From a virus, in IMG/VR virus record IMGVR_UViG_3300045918_000146, positions 1-64,000 of that record: DNA of 64,000 bases, one strand, 5' to 3'. This document shows, in pieces, positions 24,945 to 33,681 of the stretch. The notes under the pieces are model-generated. The model had not been told where the DNA came from, ran no database searches, and was given only the letters and a program-made list of their open reading frames with translations. A program made the translations under genes and the position numbers. Numbering within the stretch: the first letter of the stretch is position 1; the number at the start of each line of letters is the position of its first letter.

Positions 24945-27900
24945 TACAAATATGAGGAAAATACTTGAGACTATCGACAAGTTTTCTGCTAAGCCAGCTA
25001 TTAATGAGAATAAAACGCCTAGCACTAAACAACTAACTTCTAGGGTTAGTAGGATTAACGAATCCACATCACCACAACTTATAGCAAAATATACAAAAGA
25101 CGAAGATATATATTATCTATGGAGAACAGGAGAATACACTTACCAACTGGATACTAAAGACTTTAAGAAAATAGCTAAATGGACAGAAAAAGATTTAGAG
25201 GATGTGAAAGCAGAGATCAATTCAAAAGGGTATAATGAGGATGAGCTCAGCGAAAACGCAGATAATAAGTTTGTTGGGACAGTATACCATTTAGACGAGG
25301 AAGATAAATCTAACGGCCATATGGAAGACTGCGACTGCGATGAATGTGTACGTAGATACGGATTTAATAGTGAAATAAAAGAAGATCAGACTGATAATAT
25401 TTTAGAACCGTTATCAAAAGCTATCTACATATTAGGTAATAGTAATGCATATTCAAAACAAGCAAAAGATATATTTAGCTTAATTCATCATATGTTAAGA
25501 ACACGTTTAATGAAGAACGATATGGAAGGCTTTACACAGGCGTATAATGATTTACAAGGACGGTACCCAGATGAATTTGATGAATTTATAGATACAGCAT
25601 TTGAAAATGCTGGGCTAACACATCATGCCACAATAGAGGATTTTATAGCACTTATGTCTGAAAATAACGGAATAAGTAGTTCTGGAGACGTTAGTATCGA
25701 AGAATCTATCGACGATATAAAAGAATCGTTAGTAGCTGCATTTGAAGATTATGTAAGCAATGAAAAGTACGACTATCAAAAACTGTACCCAAAGAAAGTT
25801 ACTAAACCGACAACCGATAAGAAAAAACCTAAAATAGAAAAAGCAGTTGATCCTAAATTAATTCAAGATAACTTAACTGAAAGTAGGTCAGAATTACTAG
25901 CTAACTCAATTATTGACCATATTATGGTTGATCATCCAGATCTTATTTCGTATTACGGCAAAAAATATGTAGATGCAGCTATTAAGCGTATAGCAGATAC
26001 TTACGCAAACGCATCAAACCAAATATCTAAAGATATTAATAGTTTAGTAGATCAAGTAAAACATGAACTACAATGTAATATGAAACAAATAGACGAAACG
26101 GGTGCATTAACAACACTAACACCGTCAGGGGAGCGTCCTTGGAAACCATCTTTTGACGTACCTAAAAAGAAAAATCCTGCTATAGGATCTCTTGCGTTTG
26201 AAAAATTATCCAAATATGAGCAAGATAAGTTACGTAAGATAAGTGATGCTCGTGCCGAAAAACGTTATAAAATAAAAGAAGGTGCTGGCGCAAGTACAGA
26301 AGCTGTAGCGAATGCTATAGCAGCACGTTTAGATAGTAGACATCCTGAAATATTCACACGATACGGAGTAGAATATGTTTATACTGCAATTGAAGAAGTA
26401 GCATCTTTTCATGCAGGAACAGAAGAATTAGGTACTAGTGATATTAGCATTATGGTCCGCGAAGTTATTAAAGAGTTAGAGAGTAAGACAGACGCATTAG
26501 ACGAATCTATTAAGGAATATACTGTATATTGTTCGCAGTGCGGTGGGGAATTTAAAAATAATGTACCAACAGGTTTCAGTCACTGTAGAGATCATGCTGG
26601 TCAACAAAACTTAGATGGGGGTGTCTATAAAGGCGACATGGATTTAGATGAGATGTCAATCAATAGAACAAAAAAGCCATCAGAGAATCGCGATCTGTGG
26701 GACAAAATAAATCGTAAGGGCGTGGTACCAAGCATTGATCGTGTCCGCTATACTGATCTATCTCATGAAGGATTAGAAGGTCCGTTCCGCGCAAAGAATG
26801 GCCAAGTATTATATTACGATCCAAAAGAAGGTAAGTATTACGATCGAGATAAAGATATGTATGTTGATCACGGATTAGACGAATCAACAAATAAAAAACC
26901 TAAATCAGACATATTTAATTTACCCATTGCATATACAGAAGATAAAGTTACAGGCGTAAAGCAAACAGATACACCATTTTTCGTTTATCAAAATCGCAAA
27001 GTTGGTTTATCTGGAAGATCAACTAAATCATTAAAAGAAGCAAAAGAATTTATACAGAATCAAACTACTCCAACTAAACATGCAGCAATACAACGACCAA
27101 ATAAGCGTTTTGCAACACGAGACATAGTTGATTCGCGAGAGTTCATTGAATATGTCACCGAATTTCGTAGAAAATTAGGAAACAGTGTTTCTAATAGATA
27201 TGAATCCACTGACGTTAAAAAAATATGTTCAAGTATATTTGCTAGGGCAGAACTAAGAGAATCGGCAAATCTAACTACTGCAAGGAAACAATTTATTGAC
27301 AAATTTACGAGTCGTGATCAATTTGACCAAATGAATATTGCAAAAGGAAAAATGGCTTCTGTTATCGAAACTATGGTTGTTGGCAATTATATAGAATTAT
27401 GGGGGTTTGTAAAGCCCAAAAAGATAACTCAAATTGAATATAAAGATAATGGCGAAATTGAATTTATTATATTTAACAATGATACATCGACTAGATATCC
27501 TAGGATTGATGCTGCATCTTACCAAGGAGAATCGATTGATCATAGTATTTTTCTTAAGGATCAACCTTCTGCAGAGCAAACTATTGTTATGCTCATGCTG
27601 GCAATACCGCACGGATTTAAACCAAAATATAACATTACCGATTACGCTGATCCAACCGATTATTCTAAAGATAATTCTAAAAAGTTAATTCCATCAAAAA
27701 TCAATGAAACAAAAAGTTTATCCAAAAAAGTAAAAATCGTTTCTGGCCAATATTCCGGGCAAACTGGTTGGATAAGAGAAATCAAACACGGCGCCTTTAA
27801 AGGCGCACCAAAGAGATATTATGTCGACTTGGATAACGGAGATCAAGCAAATAACTTGTTAGGAACAGCTCTACGTCTAATTAAAGAGCCTAGCAATGAA

Positions 27901-28629
27901 CCTATTGTCAACGAAGAATCAATTGCTGACGAGTTGTACCGTTTGAAAAGACAATTAAATTCTGCATACGATAAAGCAGTAAGAAGTAAGTTTGAGAACG
28001 ATGTAGAAAATGAACAAGTTCGTATATTAAGAAGAAAAATTCAAGAGTTAAAAGGTGATATAGAACTTCGTGCTCGTGACCAAATGCAAGAGGGCGCACG
28101 TGATATTATCTCTCAAAAGTTAAAACAAATTAATGACAGAAAGAAACCGTGGCCTACACGCCAGCATAGCTCGATGCAATCTGCACTTGATAAACTGGGC
28201 GAAAAACTTGCCGATATTAAGATCGACTTTAATATGGATGATAAAAAGCCAGTTGAAGAAGATGCTCCTATTGATCAGCAAGTTGCACCATTAGTAACTA
28301 CAGGAGCACCTACGCAAACAACTGCCACTAAGCCTACAGGAACTATACCGCCAGGGTCTCCGGCTACTACGCAAACCCAACAAAGTAACACGTCTACTCA
28401 ACCACCGGCAGCAGGATCTACAACACCTAACCCAGCAACCAATGCTAGTACTACACCTACAAATGCTCCTGCAGGAACAACGCAAGCTCCTGCATTAACG
28501 CCAGGGCAATCTCTAGTAGCAGGATTACAAAAAGTAGCAAGCACTTATACTGGTGCTGACTCTAGTGCTCTTAAATCAGGCATAAATACGTTAGCAAATC
28601 AAGTAAAACTACCGCCAGGAATAAAATGA
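24934..28629 (+). CDS. Giant internal virion-type protein with duplicated domain and Pro/Thr tail (1,231 aa)
   Basis: It overlaps the previous gene by 11 bases. A second ATG at 24952 would give MRKILETIDKF, like its neighbours. Two homologous modules lie at about residues 315-380 and 455-520 (HPDLISYYGKKYVDAAI; HPEIFTRYGVEYVYTAI ... ELGTSDIS). I associate this module with large proteins of marine T4-like phages. A CxxC...C zinc-like segment follows (YCSQCGGEF), then a KOW-like segment (KIVSGQYSGQTGWIREI) near 930. The last 110 residues are Thr/Pro/Ala/Gln-rich. Many phi-x-E-S/G sites (RINESTS, NLTESRS, KIKEGAG, ALDESIK) suggest maturation cleavage. Confidence 0.7.
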   Translation: MTNNTNMRKILETIDKFSAKPAINENKTPSTKQLTSRVSRINESTSPQLIAKYTKDEDIYYLWRTGEYTYQLDTKDFKKIAKWTEKDLEDVKAEINSKGYNEDELSENADNKFVGTVYHLDEEDKSNGHMEDCDCDECVRRYGFNSEIKEDQTDNILEPLSKAIYILGNSNAYSKQAKDIFSLIHHMLRTRLMKNDMEGFTQAYNDLQGRYPDEFDEFIDTAFENAGLTHHATIEDFIALMSENNGISSSGDVSIEESIDDIKESLVAAFEDYVSNEKYDYQKLYPKKVTKPTTDKKKPKIEKAVDPKLIQDNLTESRSELLANSIIDHIMVDHPDLISYYGKKYVDAAIKRIADTYANASNQISKDINSLVDQVKHELQCNMKQIDETGALTTLTPSGERPWKPSFDVPKKKNPAIGSLAFEKLSKYEQDKLRKISDARAEKRYKIKEGAGASTEAVANAIAARLDSRHPEIFTRYGVEYVYTAIEEVASFHAGTEELGTSDISIMVREVIKELESKTDALDESIKEYTVYCSQCGGEFKNNVPTGFSHCRDHAGQQNLDGGVYKGDMDLDEMSINRTKKPSENRDLWDKINRKGVVPSIDRVRYTDLSHEGLEGPFRAKNGQVLYYDPKEGKYYDRDKDMYVDHGLDESTNKKPKSDIFNLPIAYTEDKVTGVKQTDTPFFVYQNRKVGLSGRSTKSLKEAKEFIQNQTTPTKHAAIQRPNKRFATRDIVDSREFIEYVTEFRRKLGNSVSNRYESTDVKKICSSIFARAELRESANLTTARKQFIDKFTSRDQFDQMNIAKGKMASVIETMVVGNYIELWGFVKPKKITQIEYKDNGEIEFIIFNNDTSTRYPRIDAASYQGESIDHSIFLKDQPSAEQTIVMLMLAIPHGFKPKYNITDYADPTDYSKDNSKKLIPSKINETKSLSKKVKIVSGQYSGQTGWIREIKHGAFKGAPKRYYVDLDNGDQANNLLGTALRLIKEPSNEPIVNEESIADELYRLKRQLNSAYDKAVRSKFENDVENEQVRILRRKIQELKGDIELRARDQMQEGARDIISQKLKQINDRKKPWPTRQHSSMQSALDKLGEKLADIKIDFNMDDKKPVEEDAPIDQQVAPLVTTGAPTQTTATKPTGTIPPGSPATTQTQQSNTSTQPPAAGSTTPNPATNASTTPTNAPAGTTQAPALTPGQSLVAGLQKVASTYTGADSSALKSGINTLANQVKLPPGIK

Positions 28630-28637
28630 AAAAAATA

Positions 28638-28644
28638 ATAAATA
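28638..28644 (+). promoter_or_regulatory. Candidate T4-type late promoter (ATAAATA)
   Basis: AATAATAAATACAC lies 26 bases before the ATG at 28664 and ahead of AAGGAG. Confidence 0.45.
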
Positions 28645-28663
28645 CACAACAAGGAGTTAAATA

Positions 28664-29302
28664 ATGTTTCTTTTTGAACTGTTTGAGACACAAACTACTA
28701 AGAATAATTTTATAAATATTACGCCAAATACGTTGCGTACATATACTCCTCTAATTAATCAATATAAGAAAATGTACGATATTCAAGATGATATTGACTT
28801 TGCGTATGATGCAAGCTCTCACCAGTTAAAAGCCATCACAGACAAGGCAAATCCTTTTATATCAGATTTAAAAATTAGAACATCTCCTGAATATATGAAT
28901 AGAAGTCGTCTATCCGAAGATGAACCTGTTGTTTCTTTAGATCCAGCAGTAGATACATTAGTTGATCAATGGATTGCCAAGTTATCTGCACAAACACCAA
29001 CACCAACAGCTCGTTCAGTGTCTAGTACTATAGCAAGTGTATTACATCTGAAAGCTAAAATCTCATATAATTCTGCATTAACTGTTGTTGTACAAAAACT
29101 AAGAGATTTAGGAACTGATATATTAGAGGACGAATTAAACGAAACAATAGACTACCAAAAATCTTATAGGTCAGCAATAGCACGGGCGTCTGTTGCAAAG
29201 TCGGAAGCAGAAAAGATACATTGGCGCAAATTAGCTGATAGTTATAAGATGATAGCAACTAAACAGCAACAAAGATTAAAAGAACATTACCTGGACCGTT
29301 AG
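28664..29302 (+). CDS. Putative internal head protein (212 aa)
   Basis: N terminus MFLFELFETQTTK is a looser version of the capsid-targeting pattern. It has a mid region VSLDPAVDTLVDQW, a Thr/Pro linker (QTPTPTARS) and a helical, basic C terminus. LEDELNETIDYQ could be a cleavage site. Strong AAGGAG precedes the ATG. Function unknown. Confidence 0.6.
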   Translation: MFLFELFETQTTKNNFINITPNTLRTYTPLINQYKKMYDIQDDIDFAYDASSHQLKAITDKANPFISDLKIRTSPEYMNRSRLSEDEPVVSLDPAVDTLVDQWIAKLSAQTPTPTARSVSSTIASVLHLKAKISYNSALTVVVQKLRDLGTDILEDELNETIDYQKSYRSAIARASVAKSEAEKIHWRKLADSYKMIATKQQQRLKEHYLDR

Positions 29303-29387
29303 GATACGGTGGTGTAGGCGGCTCCGGCCTTTGAAACACGATTCGCTACCGTAAATTTCAAAAACCGAGCAATAATAAGGAACCGTC

Positions 29388-29816
29388 GTGAATGACTATA
29401 TAGCTCAAGGGAATAATTTGTACGTTAAAATTAATTCGGACGGACATATAACGTTGAGTTATGACGGAATTAACTGGCCTACATATACTTGGCCTCAAAA
29501 TGCACCTGCTCCATTTAAATCTCGAGATGCACACTGGCAATATTATGGAATCGCTTTTGCACAAGGACACTTTGTAGCGTTTGGCAATCACATCGTTATT
29601 ACTAGCACTTGTTTACCAGGTAGCGAATGGTCATCTACACTAACTACTGGTGGAATATGGCAAACAGCCTCATTTAACGGTAGTAATTGGGTATTACAAG
29701 ATAATGAAGGCAGGATTGCAACCTCGGCTGGTGCTTATCCTGCTAACTGGTCGATTACAGCAGCAACTATACCAATACAAGATCTATCCGAAACAGACCC
29801 ATCGACTAATTTCTAA
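29388..29816 (+). CDS. Beta-propeller-like repeat protein, possible virion protein (142 aa)
   Basis: GTG start with AATAAGGA ahead. The chain shows SYDGINWPTYTWP, an Asn-Gly-Ser-Asn-Trp turn and EWSSTLTTGGIWQ. These resemble the xxDGxxW blades of BNR/sialidase-like repeats. At 142 residues it covers only two or three blades. Such proteins are often fibre or decoration components. A GC-richer 85-base gap precedes it, with a weak TACGGT/ACCGTA inverted repeat. Confidence 0.5.
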   Translation: MNDYIAQGNNLYVKINSDGHITLSYDGINWPTYTWPQNAPAPFKSRDAHWQYYGIAFAQGHFVAFGNHIVITSTCLPGSEWSSTLTTGGIWQTASFNGSNWVLQDNEGRIATSAGAYPANWSITAATIPIQDLSETDPSTNF

Positions 29817-30130
29817 ATACTTATTCTTGGATAAAACTGTAATACGTTGTTATCATCAACAATAATAAACTTATCTTGAATTTGTTCATTTAGATATTCA
29901 ACTATGTCAGATGTTGCTTCAAACCATTCTCCATTCGACCGAACTTTCTTAAACCGTTTATGTAATTCCGATTCTAACTCAAAGCCGCCAGGAAAGTAAC
30001 CAAGTAATATCAACTTCTTTGCATTACCAGTAGACAAATTACTTTTTCTTTTATTTGGTCGAACAGATACCCCTATCTTAATATATTGTCCGTCCGTCAT
30101 TGCATAAACAAATGGTTTATTCATAATCAT
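29813..30130 (-). CDS. GIY-YIG nuclease-like protein (T5orf172/MUG113 type)
   Basis: The 105 residues match the T5orf172-like GIY-YIG fold. VYAMTDGQYIKIGVS is the modified GIY-YIG strand pair, with RPNKRKSNLSTGNAK supplying the Arg helix and LHKRFKKVRSNGEWFEAT the Glu motif. These are small endonucleases or DNA-binding proteins in phages. It is encoded on the minus strand, convergent with the gene at 29388 and divergent from the polymerase unit, a placement typical of a mobile or lone accessory gene. Confidence 0.75.
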   Translation of the reverse strand: MIMNKPFVYAMTDGQYIKIGVSVRPNKRKSNLSTGNAKKLILLGYFPGGFELESELHKRFKKVRSNGEWFEATSDIVEYLNEQIQDKFIIVDDNNVLQFYPRISI

Positions 30131-30168
30131 ATTTATGATGATTTTGATATAAAGAAAATAATTTAGTC

Positions 30169-30197
30169 TTGATCTAACAGACTAAGTAATATACAAT
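30169..30197 (+). promoter_or_regulatory. Sigma70-like promoter of the polymerase unit
   Basis: TTGATC, 17 bases, TACAAT, ahead of the gene at 30222. The transcript would run into DNA polymerase. Confidence 0.6.
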
Positions 30198-30221
30198 AAT
30201 TACTTATTAGGAGAAAAATGT

Positions 30222-30482
30222 ATGTCCAATAGAATGTTTTCGGCTGAACAACGTGCTAAATTAACTCAATTATTCAACGAAGGAATTGCCATATCACAGG
30301 AAATAGAGGATTTGTCCGGTGGGTTAAATGATACGATTGCCGCTGTTGCAGAAGAAATGGAGTTAAAACCAGGCTTGCTTAAAAAGGCAATCAAAATTGC
30401 TCAAAAGAGCAAATGGACCGATACACAATCAGCACATTCAGATCTTGAAGATATATTAACCTGTGTAAATAGAACACTTTGA
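30222..30482 (+). CDS. Small dsDNA-binding-like protein (possible DsbA relative, 86 aa)
   Basis: All-helical 86-residue protein with EIEDLSGGLNDTIAAVAEEMELKPG in pieces and a C-terminal acidic helix. The order of helices, the length and the position next to replication genes resemble T4 DsbA and its cyanophage relatives, which bind late promoters. The similarity is pattern-level only. It starts after AGGAG and overlaps the next gene by TTGA. Confidence 0.5.
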   Translation: MSNRMFSAEQRAKLTQLFNEGIAISQEIEDLSGGLNDTIAAVAEEMELKPGLLKKAIKIAQKSKWTDTQSAHSDLEDILTCVNRTL

Positions 30483-30790
30483 TAAAAATTAAAGATGTGC
30501 TGTCTAACATCTTTAATTGGATCAAGAAAGATTATTACTCATACCCGTTACGGTTCACGCTAGAATTAATAGCGTGGATTTTTGGGTTAAGTTGTAGTCT
30601 CACTGTAGCATTAACTATACCAACCTCGCCCTTTGTCATACTTTATCCTATATGGATAATAGTAGATGCCATTTTTTCTTGGTCTGCCTGGTCAAGAAAA
30701 AGTTTTGGTATAATGGTTAATTGTTTGGTATTAGTATCTATTGACATTATAGGGTTGATTCGCGTAGTATATTTACATACAGTGTTTTAA
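30479..30790 (+). CDS. Membrane protein with three predicted TM segments (103 aa)
   Basis: TTG start in a TTGA overlap. Hydrophobic segments are at about residues 26-45, 48-66 and 78-97, with a basic N terminus and WSAWSRK loop, so the N terminus is probably cytoplasmic. No family is recognised with confidence. It lies directly upstream of the DNA polymerase. Confidence 0.6.
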   Translation: MIKIKDVLSNIFNWIKKDYYSYPLRFTLELIAWIFGLSCSLTVALTIPTSPFVILYPIWIIVDAIFSWSAWSRKSFGIMVNCLVLVSIDIIGLIRVVYLHTVF

Positions 30791-30819
30791 TAGTAATTCA
30801 CTATTGATAAGAAAGGTTC

Positions 30820-30835
30820 CCCAGCCATAAGTGGG
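30820..30835 (+). promoter_or_regulatory. Candidate translational operator hairpin before DNA polymerase
   Basis: CCCA and TGGG form a 4-bp stem with an 8-base loop, with AAGGAG immediately 3' and ATG at 30849. T4 gp43 represses its own mRNA by binding a stem with an 8-base loop overlapping its ribosome binding site. The layout here is the same, though the stem is short. Confidence 0.4.
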
Positions 30836-30848
30836 ATAAGGAGAAGTT

Positions 30849-33599
30849 ATGAGTTATATAGATGCGTTTTTAGAAAAAGATAAAGATGTTATTCACATCG
30901 TTGAACGAGATAAAACAGGTAAAAGAATATATAAAGATATATCGGCGCTGTATGAATTTTATTACGATGACCCAAAGGGAAAATATCAAACTATTTATAG
31001 AACATCAGTAAGCAAAATTACCACTAATAGTAATAAAGAATTTCGTAAAGAATTAAAGATGCAAGGAAATAAAAAAACATGGGAAGCAGACTGTAATCCT
31101 GTGTTTAAGTGTTTAGAAAAAAACTACTTGGGAGTAGAGTCTCCCAAGTTACATACGTGTTTTCTGGACATTGAAACAGACTGGAACTCTGGAGAAGATA
31201 CCACGAATCCGATTGGTTATGCCCCAACGGATAATCCATACAACAAAATTACTGCAATTACCATTTACTTAGATTGGATGGATAAGCTAATTACGCTAGC
31301 ATTACCTCCCAAATCATTAACCCGGGAATCTGCTGCAGAAATAGCAGCTAAATTCGATGATACTTATTTATTCCAAAAAGAATCTGAGATGCTTGATACT
31401 TTCTTAACTCTTATTGAGGATGCAGATGTATTAAGTGGCTGGAACTCTGGAGGTTACGATATACCATATATAGTAGGGCGTATCATACGTACCTTAGCTA
31501 AAAACGATTTACGAAGATTATGTTTATGGGATCAAATGCCCAGAGAACGGAAATTTGAGAAATATGGTGCAGAACAAATCACATATGACCTAATAGGCCG
31601 TGTGCATTTAGACTATATGGACCTTTATAGAAACTATACATATGAAGAACGTCATAGTTATTCACTAGATGCAATCGGAGAACACGAACTAGATGAACGT
31701 AAAGTATCTTATGAAGGATCATTAGATCAACTATATAATCAAGATTTTTATAAATTTCTTGATTATAATAGACAAGATGTAGTGTTACTAGCAAAATTAG
31801 ATAAGAAGTTAAAATTTTTAGATTTAACAAACGAAGTAGCACATAGTAACACCGTACTATTACCAACTACTATGGGTACTGTTGCGTTAGTAGATCAAGG
31901 TATTACCAACGAAGCACATCAACTAGGTTATATTGTACCCAATAGACCACAACATAAATCTGTTACGACGTTTGATTCAGACGGTGAAGAAACAACTCAA
32001 CAAGATCGTGCAGCCGGTGCGTATGTTGCATACCCTAAAGTTGGTATGCATGAATATATAGGTGCTATAGACATTAATTCACTATATCCTTCTACTATAC
32101 GTGCATTAAATATGTCACCTGAAACTATCGTAGGTCAATTAAGACCTATAATGACAGATCAATATATTGCCAATAAAGTAGATGCTGGTGCATCTTTTTC
32201 CGGAGCATGGGAAGGTTTATGGGGGTCGTTAGAATATACAGCAGTAATGGAAATGGACCGTAATACAGAGGTTACTATAGATTGGGATAATGGAGATAAA
32301 CCGTCTGTTCATTCAGCTAAAGAGGTATGGAGCATCATCTTTGAGAGTGGTCAAAAATGGATGCTTAGTGCTAACGGTACTATTTTTAAATATAACTACG
32401 AAGGTATTTTACCGTATATGCTTGCTAAGTGGTATTCAGAAAGAAAAGAACTTCAAGCTAAGAAAAAAGCTGCCACCGAAAAAGAAGAAATATTATTTTG
32501 GGACAAAAAACAACACGTAAAAAAAATTCTATTAAATTCGGCATATGGAGCCGCGTTAAACGCACATTTTAGATACCACGATTTTAGAATTGGGCAAAGT
32601 ACTACATTAACTGGGCGTATTATTACTAAACACATGACGTCCTTTATTAATGAATGTTTAACTGGCGTCTATCAATATGACGGCAACGCCGTCATATATT
32701 CGGATACTGACAGTGCATATTTCTCAGTGTGGCCAATTATTAAAGATGATGTTAAAGCAGATAAAATGGAATGGAATAAAGATATATGTGTTCAACTGTA
32801 CGATGGAATAGCTGAGCAAGTAAATGAAAGTTTTCCAGCTATAATGGAAAAACAATGTCATTGTCCAAAAGATCGCGGGTCATTGATTAAGGGTGGACGA
32901 GAACTTATTGCAACAAGTGGAATATATGTAACAAAAAAACGTTATGCTGTGTTAGTATACGATTTAGAAGGTACGCGATTAGATCAACTAGACGAGACAA
33001 CAGCAAAGAAAAAAGGTATTCATTATGGCTTAGGAAAAGTAAAAGCTATGGGTCTCGATTTAAAGCGTAGTGATACTCCGAAGGTAGTACAGGAATTTTT
33101 AAGTCGCATCTTACTTGATACTCTATTACACAAACCGCGAGAGAAAGTAATAGAACATATTATTGAATTCAAATTATCATTTGCTAAACTCCCAGCGTGG
33201 GAAAAAGGTACGCCTAAACGTGTAAATAACTTAACTAATTATATCGAAACAGAAGAGCGCGAAGGTAAGTCGGGTATGCCAGGGCATGTCAGGGCAGCAT
33301 GGAACTGGAATAACTTAAGAAAAATGTATAATGATAATTATTCTCTTAAGATAGTAGACGGAATGAAGATCATCGTATGTAAGTTGAAGAATAATCCACT
33401 AGGATATACAAGTGTTGCTTACCCAATTGATGTCTTGCATATACCAGATTGGTTTAAAGACTTGCCATTTGATAATGCTTTAATGGAAGCAACTATTGTA
33501 GATAAAAAAGTGGAAAACTTATTAGGCGTATTAAAGTGGGATTTGGCAAATTCAACACAAACGAATTCAACGTTTGATTCTTTATTTAGCTTTGTGTAA
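30849..33599 (+). CDS. 43: Family B DNA polymerase (T4 gp43-like)
   Basis: This 916-residue replicative polymerase has an intact proofreading domain: Exo I FLDIETDW (Asp107, Glu109), Exo II SGWNSGGYDIPYI and Exo III NRQDVVLLAKLD. The palm is intact too: motif A DINSLYPSTIRALNMSPE, motif B KKILLNSAYGAALNA and motif C YSDTDS. T4 gp43 has 898 residues, so this is full length. It replicates phage DNA with the clamp encoded next. If the genome carries 7-deazaguanine, this enzyme must copy it. A likely autoregulatory hairpin precedes it. Confidence 0.97.
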   Translation: MSYIDAFLEKDKDVIHIVERDKTGKRIYKDISALYEFYYDDPKGKYQTIYRTSVSKITTNSNKEFRKELKMQGNKKTWEADCNPVFKCLEKNYLGVESPKLHTCFLDIETDWNSGEDTTNPIGYAPTDNPYNKITAITIYLDWMDKLITLALPPKSLTRESAAEIAAKFDDTYLFQKESEMLDTFLTLIEDADVLSGWNSGGYDIPYIVGRIIRTLAKNDLRRLCLWDQMPRERKFEKYGAEQITYDLIGRVHLDYMDLYRNYTYEERHSYSLDAIGEHELDERKVSYEGSLDQLYNQDFYKFLDYNRQDVVLLAKLDKKLKFLDLTNEVAHSNTVLLPTTMGTVALVDQGITNEAHQLGYIVPNRPQHKSVTTFDSDGEETTQQDRAAGAYVAYPKVGMHEYIGAIDINSLYPSTIRALNMSPETIVGQLRPIMTDQYIANKVDAGASFSGAWEGLWGSLEYTAVMEMDRNTEVTIDWDNGDKPSVHSAKEVWSIIFESGQKWMLSANGTIFKYNYEGILPYMLAKWYSERKELQAKKKAATEKEEILFWDKKQHVKKILLNSAYGAALNAHFRYHDFRIGQSTTLTGRIITKHMTSFINECLTGVYQYDGNAVIYSDTDSAYFSVWPIIKDDVKADKMEWNKDICVQLYDGIAEQVNESFPAIMEKQCHCPKDRGSLIKGGRELIATSGIYVTKKRYAVLVYDLEGTRLDQLDETTAKKKGIHYGLGKVKAMGLDLKRSDTPKVVQEFLSRILLDTLLHKPREKVIEHIIEFKLSFAKLPAWEKGTPKRVNNLTNYIETEEREGKSGMPGHVRAAWNWNNLRKMYNDNYSLKIVDGMKIIVCKLKNNPLGYTSVAYPIDVLHIPDWFKDLPFDNALMEATIVDKKVENLLGVLKWDLANSTQTNSTFDSLFSFV

Positions 33600-33616
33600 A
33601 ATATTTACCAAAAGTA

Positions 33617-33646
33617 TTGCTTTTACGTAAGCAAGAAATGTATTAT
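33617..33646 (+). promoter_or_regulatory. Promoter with embedded palindrome before the clamp gene
   Basis: TTGCTT, 18 bases, TATTAT. The -35 box is also the left arm of TTGCTT-TTACGT-AAGCAA, a 6-bp palindrome that a repressor could use. SD AAGGAG and ATG follow at 33682. Confidence 0.5.
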
Positions 33647-33681
33647 TAACAACATAACATAACATATTTAAGGAGAAGTTA

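Noticed and set aside
20505-28629. Long antisense frames inside the two giant genes
   Set aside because: They are fragments of 60-91 codons with no start signals and biased composition (Leu/Tyr- or Cys/Arg-rich), as expected for the complement of coding sequence.
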